A stretch of DNA of 64,000 nt from Macrobrachium rosenbergii (taxonomy: Eukaryota; Arthropoda; Malacostraca; Decapoda; Palaemonidae): positions 79,347,663 to 79,411,662 of the forward strand of contig NC_089795.1 in NCBI RefSeq assembly GCF_040412425.1, written 5' to 3'. Numbering within the stretch: the first letter of the stretch is position 1; every line of letters begins with the position of its first letter. The translations under genes were made by a program, and so were the position numbers. The notes beneath the pieces were generated by a model, which was given only the letters and a program-made list of their open reading frames with translations, was not told where the DNA came from and did not search any database. Positions 49,175 through 61,100 of the stretch are shown in pieces.

Positions 49175-52100
49175 GTAAGTGGAGATTCTCTGTTAAGTTC
49201 ATAACGCTGTTTTTCAACTTGTTAATTGCAGGCGACGTTATCTAGGACTTATATCTTTAGAAAGACCCACAGAGATTATCAAGAGAGTTAGTAGAACCCA
49301 GCAGAAATATGATGTAATCGCATGTGAGTGGCATCCTTCCCAGGCAGAGCGCAATACTTTTGTCATAGCGGTAAGTGACTTTTGCTGTACAGTATTTGTT
49401 ACAGTACTTGTGGTTGGCCTTATTGATGAGGAATTACTTTAGACATTTAATGCTTTTTCATTGTTTTAAGCGCCGAATGGTTGCAAGTGCCTCAGTGTTT
49501 GGCTTGACAGATTAAATTTCATTAAATTTAATATGCTATGAAGAAATTTTTGATTTTGATTTTTCAACTTCCAGCACAAGCTAGTAGGAAGGTGCATTTT
49601 CCATCTTATGTGTTCAATTAAATCCAGATTGTGTATTGTGCATTGTTTTAAAAGTGTATATATATAGTGTAATATTGTATTCCCTCTCTGTACTGTGTCA
49701 TTGAGGTTTGTTGTTTTTACAGCTGAGTGAATATTTGATCATTCTTAACACTTCTAATCTATTTGTCAGTTTGGTGAGCGTTCTGAAGTTTGTGTATGGG
49801 ATGAAGGACATTTAAAAACCCTTCATGTTTTACGTGCTCACACAAGGACTGTAACGGACCTGAATTGGCATCGCACTGATCCTCATATTTTAGCAACATG
49901 CTCAATTGATACTTTTGTACATATATGGGATGTCCGAGAAGCTCGTAAACCAGTGACGTCTTTAACTTCTATAGGTATGTTTGTTGGTTTTGTAAAATGT
50001 TGAATATTGTGTAAGCATTACTGCAGGTGAATATCTTGTCAGGGATTAGTATAGTAATTTAATGACCTTTATCAGTGCCATAATTAATCACCAATAGAAT
50101 TGGGTTAAGCAAAGCTCATATAGATTAATGCATGAACTTTTGTAATGTATCATTAAACACTGGAATGATATATAAAAATGTTTTGTAGAAAAAAAATCAC
50201 TTTACCAAATGCTATTTAGTACCCAAGTGCTAAAATAGTTAGCTCTGGTAAGGATGGTATGCATTTCATACAGACAAATTGTAGTAGCTATGTATTTTAC
50301 ACAGAGGTTACATTTCAGCTGGTGCAACTCAGGTTAAGTGGAATAAGATCAATCAACATTATCTGGCATCTGGTCATGATTGTGACATAAGAGTGTGGGA
50401 TGATAGGAAGACTAGTCAGCCTCTTCACTATATATCAGCTCATTTGTCCAAAATACATGGGTTAGATTGGTCTCCAAATCATGAGCATCACTTGGTATCA
50501 GCATCTAATGTAAGTACTCTCCCACTCTTTCTCTCATTGTCTCATAAGAATAAATCCTTTGACATCACTACTTGTTAAAGAATATGACTGGAGTAATTAA
50601 ACTACTGTTAAAATGATAATGATTCACTCTCTTCATCTTATCTTATACATAGTAATTGTATGTAAAGATTCTTATGAATGATGATAGTTTTGTTTTCTAA
50701 TGCGTATGTTATTTATTTTCAGGATTGTTCTGTAAAATTTTTTGATATAACAAATTCAAGAAAAGAGGAAAACTACATCAACACGTTGTCGCCTGTATGG
50801 CGTGCAAAATACACAGTAAGTGTTGTGTTTCTCCATGCAAATGTTCCTTTGGAGATTATAGTTATAACATTTACAAAAAGTATTGAGATAAAACCACCAT
50901 TTCTCTGCTAGCACTTCTAGTCAAGAGGAGGTAAGATAATGGAACATTTTACAACTTATTGAAGAGAATGTTAGCTCAATTTGCAAAATTGCAAAGAGGA
51001 ATAAATGCTCTAAATTTTTTAGATGCAGTAGGAAGGCTATAGATACACTAGTAATTGCTTGGGATAAAAACTATATATTATCAGTCTGGTTCAGTATCCT
51101 CTTGGATTTCAGATTCACCTAGTGTATATTTGAATTTATTCTAATTAATTAACTGTTTTGCTTTTTATGACTGTCAAACTTTGATTACTGGGATTGATTA
51201 TGAAATCAGTAAGCACTGTTCATACTTCTTTGACTCTGTAAAAAAATAAATAGGCAAAATATGTAAAAAAATAAATAGGCAATTTTATTTTATTTTACCA
51301 CTGCCTTCTGTTAAAAGAACATTCAATTTAATATTTGTGGAATCTCTATAAAATATAGAAATTAAGGGGTAGAATCATTACAGACCACAAAATACAATAT
51401 TACAGAAATAATTGAAAGATAGATACAGTATAAAAGATGACTGAGGTTGTTTTTTCTACATGTTCTGTAACAACTGCAGAAATTGATTGGTAATTAATAA
51501 TAATAGCTAATAATTGTCGAGAATGAGAAGAGCTCTACAGTAATAAGTGAGACTAAATACAACTAAAATTGTAGTAGAGCATATGCATGTGAACTTTTGA
51601 TTGAGAAGGGACACACTAGTCATTTGAGTAATTTTTAAAATTTTACTTATATGCAGACACCAGGATCTTTAAGAACTTTGCACAATGAAACATGTTTATT
51701 AGATGTATGTAATTTGACCCATTCATTTGGTGAAAATTCATTTTAAACATGTTTATGAGAGGAGAAGCTAATGATTCTCTTTGCTTTTCAGCCTTTCGGT
51801 GAAGGAGTAGTTACTGTTGTTATGCCACAGTTGAGGAGGGGTGAAAACTCTCTACTTTTGTGGTCTGTGACTGATGTTGGTGCACCAGCTCATACTTTTG
51901 TTGGGCATACAGATGTTGTTTTGGAATTTGAATGGAGGCAAAGTTTAAGTAATCCTGGAGACATTCAGATGGTATCTTGGGCTCGTGATCATAGCCTTCG
52001 GATATGGAATATTGACCATCAGTTACAGAGAGTAAGTTACGTTTATTTTTTTGTGATACAGGTGGAAGCTTGTAGTGTGGAAGTGAGTTTTATGTACCCC

Positions 52101-55100
52101 TTTTGTGAGACATGAAATGAAACTTGCCCAGTTTTACATATAAGTCCTGCAAAACTGTAGGACATTTTTAAAATATATCAACATTGCTACTAGTGTGATG
52201 AATTTTATGTAGTATAATTTTTTATATGATGTACTCCTTTACAGGATTTTATTATAAGATCTAGGCATTCCAATGGTGTTTGTGAAAGTTGCTCAATATA
52301 GCAAATTGATCTTCTAAGAATTTCTATTAATATGACCTGGAGAATGTCAATTCTCTTTTTTTTTTATAGATGGGCTGTAACAAAATTAGGTGTGTTGGAT
52401 AGAGTCGTTATGTTAGAAGCATAGGTAGTTATGAGATGTAAGTGATCCCTTCCATCACAGAGGTCCCATGACCTGCCATTCAACTTATGTAGTAAGGTGT
52501 TCATTTTCTTCTTTTGATCAGGGCATGGACATTTTTCAAGGTGAAATAGTTGGTTATCTCAGATCATTTGAAATGATTTTGAAAATGAAGAAATGATTTG
52601 AATGTCAAACTTTTATCAGTTTTACTCTATTGTTAAATATCCTAAGGAGTTGTTGATCAGCTATTGACAAGATAATAGGTACCTCAGTATTTGAGACCTT
52701 ACATCATAAAAGCTTGGTATTAATTTACATTTTACACTTTGCCTATCCTAGTGTAGCAAAATTCAGAACTTCATATGCTGATAATGACAGTAGCTCAAAG
52801 AGGCTGCTTTCATTATCAGCATATGAAATATGCATTATTTAGCCAGGCAATTATTTATATTTAGTACAATTTCGATCAAACCATTAAGTGCTTGAATTAA
52901 TAATGATGCTCCTGCAACCTTTAATATATGTTGTTTCTTATGCAACAGAATCTCTATTACACCAGCTTTTACAATTCGAGATCAAGAGACCCATCCCTCA
53001 TCCCACACTCACCCAGATTTGTATGTGATGCTCCACTTTATTCCTTGTTCTTAGGTCCAACTTCACAAAGGATAAACTTTGCACATATATCATCTTTTGT
53101 CATTCTTCATTTCATAGTCTGTGCTCATTTCTATTTGCTCTGTTTTTTAAATCAAACAGCAGGGAGGCTGAATAAGATTTGGGAGTCAAATTGACTGAAG
53201 TTGCTTATGAAAGTAAGATTATACATAACCTGATATAATCCGTGTTCTTACATGGACATGGATCATGTTATGACCGTGGAACCGTAAGAGTTTATTTATT
53301 TGAGAATAAAGCTTGAAACCAAGCTGAAGGAGAAAGGTATGTCTTGCGTATGAAAGAGAATGCCTGGATGACTGCTGTAGTGCCAGCAGTGATAGATTCC
53401 AAGGTTGTCCTCTTACTAGACAGCTGTTGTGCTCATTATCTTGTAAGTGAACTGGTAAATGGCAGGGTTTTGATGGATTGTGAAGAATTATCATTCATCA
53501 GTTTTCTCTTTCTGTGTGATTAGGGGAATTTAGGTCTTTACAGTACAGTTGTGCTTCAGTTATGTTGCACAGTTATCTGTTTTTTATTTTTCAATGATCT
53601 CGGCATAAACGGGAACCTTTTACGTTCAGAGCTTTGTTGTTTTCCTGAACTTATTCACAAAGTTTCCCGTATGAATTTCTGTGAATTGCTTTTTATTATA
53701 TAATTAATTATGAATTTTGTATTTTTCTTGTGATTTATTCATTTTCTGTCACTTCCATTCATGAGCCAGTGAATGTTTTGTATGGGCTGTCTTGTATAGT
53801 CTCATGTGTTACTTTCACTGGGTTGTAAATGGGTATTTTTTTCACATTGCCTCAGTGTACTTGTCAGGTTTGCTTGGACAGCTTATTGCAAGCTTATGTC
53901 CTCCCTGAATAAGGAATCTTAATTTTTCTGCCCAGCTTATCATGTCAGCTGTTGTTGCCCAAGCTTGTGTTGGACATATATTGTAATTGTGCAGTGGATC
54001 TGTGGCTCCTGGTTGCTAAGATAAGCTGGTGCAAAACCCACACACCAAGGTCTTCAGCAGGCATTTCTTCACACTATATGCTTTTGGTCATATCTCTGTG
54101 GCCCCCCTGTCCTGTTGCTTGTGTCAAAGAGGGAGTTTGTTTGAAAGATGACACCTTGATTCCTTGTGAGAATAAGATGAAGAATAATGGGGTCTTTGCT
54201 ACTCTTGATGCCTCCTCTTCTGCTTCTTGGGATTCATCTTCTCACGAGGTGCCCAGGATTGAAGATCCTGTGCATGCTTTGTCACCCTTGGGAGGGATAG
54301 TCCATCTAATTTTCCGTGGTATTTGCTTCTCCCATCACTGTGTTCATACTACTGCTGTTTTCTCTTTCAGAAGTGTTAATTCTAACCAAAGCCTATACAA
54401 ACAAGTCAGCCACATCATAGATTAAAATTTCTAAGTAGCAGTCACTGACCACACTGACATCAGACCAGTGAGGAAAAACTGTAGTATTCCATTTTTTCTT
54501 CAACTTTTCCAAAAAAAATAAAGGAACTTCATATTATTACAGAATGTTTTTTTATGATTAAGCAATGGATTCTTTGTGAATTCGTCTAGAAAGGGTACAA
54601 AGACACTTGTAATTTTTGTGCTTCTTTAGAATTCCAGATATATATTTTAAACAAAATTATTAAGCTCACATCACTAATGAAAGTAATCAGGGAGCATATT
54701 GCTAGAAGTTGCTGATGAGTGTTCAGTGCTAGGTGCTATTCTCTCATCAGTCTTCATTAAAGTTATATATTTTATTTTATTAGAAAGCCCTTACAGACTG
54801 CTTATCATAAAACTAGTATATACTCTGACCCTTTTTCTTACAATGGGTGATCTTATCCTCAGTTCTTGTGCTGTCTCTTTTGACATTGCAATCTCTTCTC
54901 CTAAATTGCTATTCAGGCAACATGAGATTAATGGGGTTTTATTAAACAAAGTATTTTTCTAACCCAGATCACCATATCCTAAAATTCTCTGCACTTGGGG
55001 GATGAGTGTCATATGCAGGTCTGGGCATGTGCACTGTTGGCCTTGCAGTCTTGGAACAGTACAAGCTGGTATTTCTGGGGTTTTGTTGCATGCAGAGCAG

Positions 55101-58100
55101 TACGTTATTAAAGAGTTTGCCATATATTGAAAAATTTGTTATGTATTTTGAAAATGTCGTATTTGTAATATTTATTTTATGGTATATCGTAATTTTTTCA
55201 GATGTGTGGCCATGAAGCTGAAGATGAAAGTATGCTGATGGAGAGCACAGACAGTGAATTGGCTAGTGAACCACCTATAATGCACGGTATATAAATTTTG
55301 TTGTTAATGGGTCTGGTTTTGTAAGTGGGCATCCATAATTAGCAATTTACCCTTTAGTAGAGTACCTTTAATGTTAACCATTTGTAATTTGAAAGGCATT
55401 GAAGATTATTGATGGTTTGACTTTTATGCAGTATTAAAAAAGATATTTAGTGGAGGTTTAAATATTTAATTTATGGTAACAGTTTTTTATTGCAAGTCAT
55501 TTACAAAAGGTAATTCACTGTTCCAATATATTTTCAAGTAATTTTAATGAACTCCTGAAGTTAATTATGAAGTTTTATTGTTTTTTTTTTCCAATTTGTA
55601 GGAGAATCAGAAGCAGATGTTGAAAAGTTAGACCCCAATATTGATAGTCCACTACCTGTGGAAGGAGAGGCCATTAAATCTATAAATGACGGTAAGTAGT
55701 AATGTTGTTGTAGTAGCTTAAATAATCTTTCTGGAGACGTATATGGTTCTTTTTTTATGAATTGTGTTGTTTAAAAAATTTTTTATGAAATTTTTTATTA
55801 TATACGATGAACTGTGATTGAGGTGGGTGTTGTTGCATAAATTATGGTGAGTCACTAATGGAAAGTTTTGTGTTAATTGAATTCTGTGATAAAACTAATG
55901 TGTCCTTGCCATCAAAGGTAACTTGCAAGAGAGGATTGAGACAGTAATTTCTAGGCCATCTCGACCTTAGGAATTTGTGCTTTGTTTGCCATCCTTAAGC
56001 ATGGCACCTCCATTTTGTACATTTGTATAGGGACCAGTGGTGAGAAGCTGTTTCCACACACTTTACTGGATGTGTATTACCTGGTCTGGAAAGAGGAGCC
56101 TTATTAAATTTAGTCAGTTTCCTTTGATTAAATTTCTTGAGTACTATTTCATGGTTTAGGTTTTGTGTGTTGCTCTAGAAAAATTTCCCAGCATAGTATG
56201 CTCCTATGCTTGCTGAATTGAACAGCAAAATGGTACACAAGGTTTTGTTGATAAGTTGGAAATTTTTATTTGTGGAAGATAAATGTTGGAAAAATATGCT
56301 ACATATAAAAAAGATGGCTGAATTGTTAAAGCTTACTTTTCATTGATGTTCACATGTGCTTCTTTTAGAATGCTACTGTATAATAAAACTAGTCACTTGC
56401 TATTCCCTATAGTGTCTGTAAGCCAATAGAATTTAGAGACTTAACCCTTAAGGGACGGGGTAATTATATGTACAGGCAGTTCCAGGTTATCGGCGGGGGT
56501 CCCGTTCCAATAGCATGACGATAAGCGAAAATCGCTGATTTTTGGTTATCGGCACCTCTGTTAGGTATGTATCGGTGCCAATACGTGAATATTGGCGCCG
56601 ATAAGCGGAATTCGGCACATATCGGTGCTGAAAATATCTGATTTTCATCGCTAGACAAGTGCCAAAAAACCAGATCGCCGATAACCAAGCCTGCCAATAC
56701 CTGGGGACTGCCTGTAATGCACGTCCCCATACTGGGCAAACTTTAAGGTTGGCTAATTTAAGAAAAAAAACACATCGATGGAAAGAGGAAGATATACAAA
56801 TGCACATGGTGTAAGAAAAAAAGTTCTAAAAAATTTTCCCTATCTTCCACAGGAAGTTGAAAGTGACTATTTACAACCCTGTGTGGGGCCTCTTTTACAA
56901 AACACTTGTAAATTTTACTGAGTTATACATGTTTTTTTTTATTTATTTTATTTTATTTTTAAAATTATAATTACAACTCACATAATATCGTAACAGATAA
57001 GAACTAAAATAAGTAACAAATTCTGAGCATATTTATTGTAAAATATATAAAAATATGCAATTAACAAGATTGAAGGCTGATGATATAGCAATGAAGATGT
57101 CTTAGAATAGATGTTTATATGAAAAAAAAGTAGGAGCAGTAGTTCCCAGGACAAGAGTTCAACACAATAGATTAAATAGTAACCTTAATGTTAATTTCTT
57201 AAATATCCTGCAACTGTTGTACCATCATGATTTAATTTCCACTTTCCAATAATCCTTTGTAAAAGCCCATTACGAAGAAGAAGTTATTTTGAAAATTTAC
57301 AAATATTTAGCTAATTTTACTTGTAAAATTTGGTTAGTTTTAGTGCATTTACTTGAATTATGTAAAAAGAAGTTGGTCAGGTTAGGAATTGTCTGGAAAA
57401 GCTTGGGTTTCCGCCTTAAGGATGTTTATTTATGCAGTTTGTTGTGCAGAAGTTTATGATTCTCTTACAGCTGTGGATTGTTCATCAAATCAAGTTTTCA
57501 TGTTGTATAGAGAATTGCATGATGTTTAATTCTTATATCGCTGTTTTTGATGGAGAAAAATTTACTAAGCCTTATGAACAGGTGCAGAAAATAATAGAGT
57601 AACCAGATGTAATCAACTCCATTATCATTGCTATAAACTATTTGAAAGTTGAAAGCGGGAGGTGACATGTCAGTCATATGATTTCAGGAATAAAAGAATT
57701 ATATTAGAATATATTTTGTATCCAGTACAAGTATTGTTGTACTTCTACTGAAAAGGGTTATGGATAGCATGTTATTTTATATCTTTTATTTGACTAGATT
57801 TTTACCATTGTAATCTTACTGCTAAGAGAAATAAGTATACCACAGTGATTTATCTCTGATAGATAGCTATCCATTTACAGGGCTATTTATATTTTTACGT
57901 AGTTCATGGTACTTTTATTCTCTTAAATATGGTAGGATGCATACCAGAGCAGCCACAGAGCATTCCTAAGATAATGCAAGAGGTGCCATTGAGGGTAACT
58001 GGTGTGTCTTCCAAGGACATTGATGCATCAAGAAGTACTCCAGTACCATCTACAGAACTGCCTCAGTCATCACATCAAGAATCAGATGCAACTGTACATT

Positions 58101-61100
58101 TAGATCCCACTCCAGAATCAACTCTGGCTAGCACCCCAACTTCAACACAACTTATGGAGAGTTTACCAAGTAAGTTTCACTTTTTTTGTATTTTGATTAT
58201 GAAAGGTATCTAGTTAAGATATTCAGTTATGAGTCTTCCTTTGTGAAATGTTTTTTATTGGTTAAAATGTTTCAAGTTCTATAAAATGCTTTTCTTTTAT
58301 TGTAACATGTTTTTGCACTTTTATCAGGCATAAATTTTGGTAATGTTCTCAAGCTGTCAGACTGTATCCAGTCATTTATTACTCATAATTGAATGAAAGA
58401 AAAAATCTGTATAGTGATCATACTCAGACCTTAAACTGTGATCATACTTAAACTTTAAATTGAAGGATTTGGTTACTAATATAAACATGTATATCTTCTG
58501 ACATAGAGGTCAGGTCTGTTAATAAATGTTATGCAATATCAATATTAGTTGCATTTTCATATGACAGTTTTACTTTGAGTTATTATTTAATCTCAAAGGA
58601 AAAACTTTTGTTTGATGTGTGACTGGTTACTCTTTCCGGATTGCTTATGTATTTTTCTTCTTAATTTCCAATAGATGTATCCACTCCAAGCAAGTCTGGC
58701 AATATTAGTGTGGGTATGTCCTCTACTTTACCAAGTATGAACCACCCTATGACTTTGCATCAAGAATTCTCACTTCTTAACACTCACCTAGACAATAATC
58801 AAGGCAACTCTTTAGAAGTTTCTGTAAGTAAAGTTAATATTTTTTATTTCATTATTTATTCCCAATGGGAAATGCATATTTTAAAGTAATCTGCTGATAT
58901 ATAAAATTGGTGGCTTTCTAATTACAAGGAGTAGCATCTTTGTGAAGTATGGGCCATGACAGTTAAGGGTAACCTTATCCATTCTCTTCAGTGAGCTCTT
59001 CTATTTTAAATGAGTATTATTATTTTGAGTATTTTTAAATATTATTTGTGGAAAAATACTGTTTGATGAAAAGGGAATGTTGAATTTTGTTCTTCAGAGT
59101 TCTTAAATACCAAGAGTTGACTGTATACATTATGGTGTCTCCTAATTTATTAAAGGTACTGACATTTAGCCTTACAATAGTACGACGTGTGGTAATGTGT
59201 GTGATCATCTGAAAAAACTATTGCAAAATGAAGTGGAAAGCATTCACAACTAGCTTGAGATTGCTAATGCTAACTTTTTACCAAAACTGTGATATATACA
59301 TATGAGTAACTAAACCATTTCTTTACAAATACTTTTTTGTCATTCCTGAGACAGTTTGAACATATGATTAGAAGGGATTTTTAACTATTCATCAGAAAAG
59401 TAGAAGGTTTGGAGGTAGCAGGACAAAGGTCTGGTGGAATGACCAGGAAATTATGGAAAAAGTGTTTAGATGAAGACTCAGACTAGATGGGAGTCAGGCA
59501 GAAATTGCATAAAAGGGACAAGGATGGAGAAGACTCATTTTATGTCTTACCCCATAGGAAAAGACTGACTTAAAAAAGGTAATTATAATAATGAAAATCT
59601 TTCAGATAATTTGTAGGCTTTATCTTAAAGGGGTCATTTGGGACCATTGTTATAAGATGGTTTGTGGTAACATTAGATGCAATCTATACATCCAGAGTTT
59701 ACCAAAACTTAACCATTGGGGTAAAGGATGCAGGGTAGGTTTTGGAGGAATTTTGCTTTTTTTCTAATGTCATGAAGGTATATGTTTTTTACAATAAAAA
59801 GCAACATATACAAGGTACTTGTATTTTGGACCACAATATGATAGTTTTTAACTATTCTAAATAGCTTATACAGCTCTTGGCATTTGATAGTTACGTTTGA
59901 TTTGTATGTGTGTTCTGGTGATGATAAATGTTTAAATTTAGTCATGTGTGTTGCTGAGTGGAAAAAGGGAGCTCATAAGACAAGATGACTATGAATAGGG
60001 GGAAAACTCCTGCAGTATAAGAGAAAGAGTGGTACCTTTAATACTACAATATTGAACTTACAAATGTGTATCATACATGAAATGGGAAGCTATAAACTAA
60101 AAAAAAAATATTACTATAAAATACCTGTATGTGAATTTAACTTCTGAAGAAGCAGTTCTTTTTTATTTTTTAACCCATAAGTAAATGTAAAAAGAAGAGG
60201 TATGGTTTGCATGTAGGTAAGAATTGCTTTTCTAAAAGAAAAATTTAATCATTTTTGTGAGTTTGTTGGATCTCCTGTTTCAAGAGGGAATTACTCTTGT
60301 TAGTTGCAACTACATTTAGCACAGCAGTCAGTTACAATGCCAGAAACAAGATGTAAAAGAAGAAAGGATGGCATAACTAAGAAAAATACAATTATAACTG
60401 TTTATAGAAGGACTTTTAGAGTTTTAGAGCCATTTCACTGGGAAATTCCGCAAGGACTCGTTCATGAAGATGACCTCAACTAGAGAGCATGAAATACTGT
60501 AAAGTACTTATGAAAACTAAGGAACAGAGTAGAAGACCACACAAGCTTTTGAAGCATTATGAAATGAACAAGGAAAGTAAGAGCTGAAAATTTTATTCAT
60601 TTGTTCAGGAGAACAAACTTCAGATAAAGCTTGAGGAAAGGAAAGAATTCAAGTCAGAATTTTGAAAGTCTTCAGAGATCTTAAGTCAAGGAACCTAAAA
60701 TAAATTTTTTCCACAACCCAAGAATAGATATTGGTACTTGGTGGAACTTGTTCCCCTGAAGTTAAGCAACAACAACAGGGAAATCAGGGTTTAGTTGTTG
60801 AGAAAAATATTGTAAGGGGAAAAGTAATACATACCTCTATCCTTTCAACAATGAACTCAGTATTATAGGAGGCTGCCAGCTCAGGTTTAGAGGCTCTTAT
60901 TCAAAATTACCATGGAGGTTGAAGATTGTCAAAACCTATTTTGTCATCCTACTGTGTATTATCAGACTCATTAGGATGATGGTGGAATATGTTTTGAATT
61001 GATGAAAGAGCTTATCCATCATGGCATTCCATGTTGATTGGCTGCCAAAAGTGATTCACGCTGTTGTTTCCCATGAACTTGAAAGCAATACAGTGGTATG

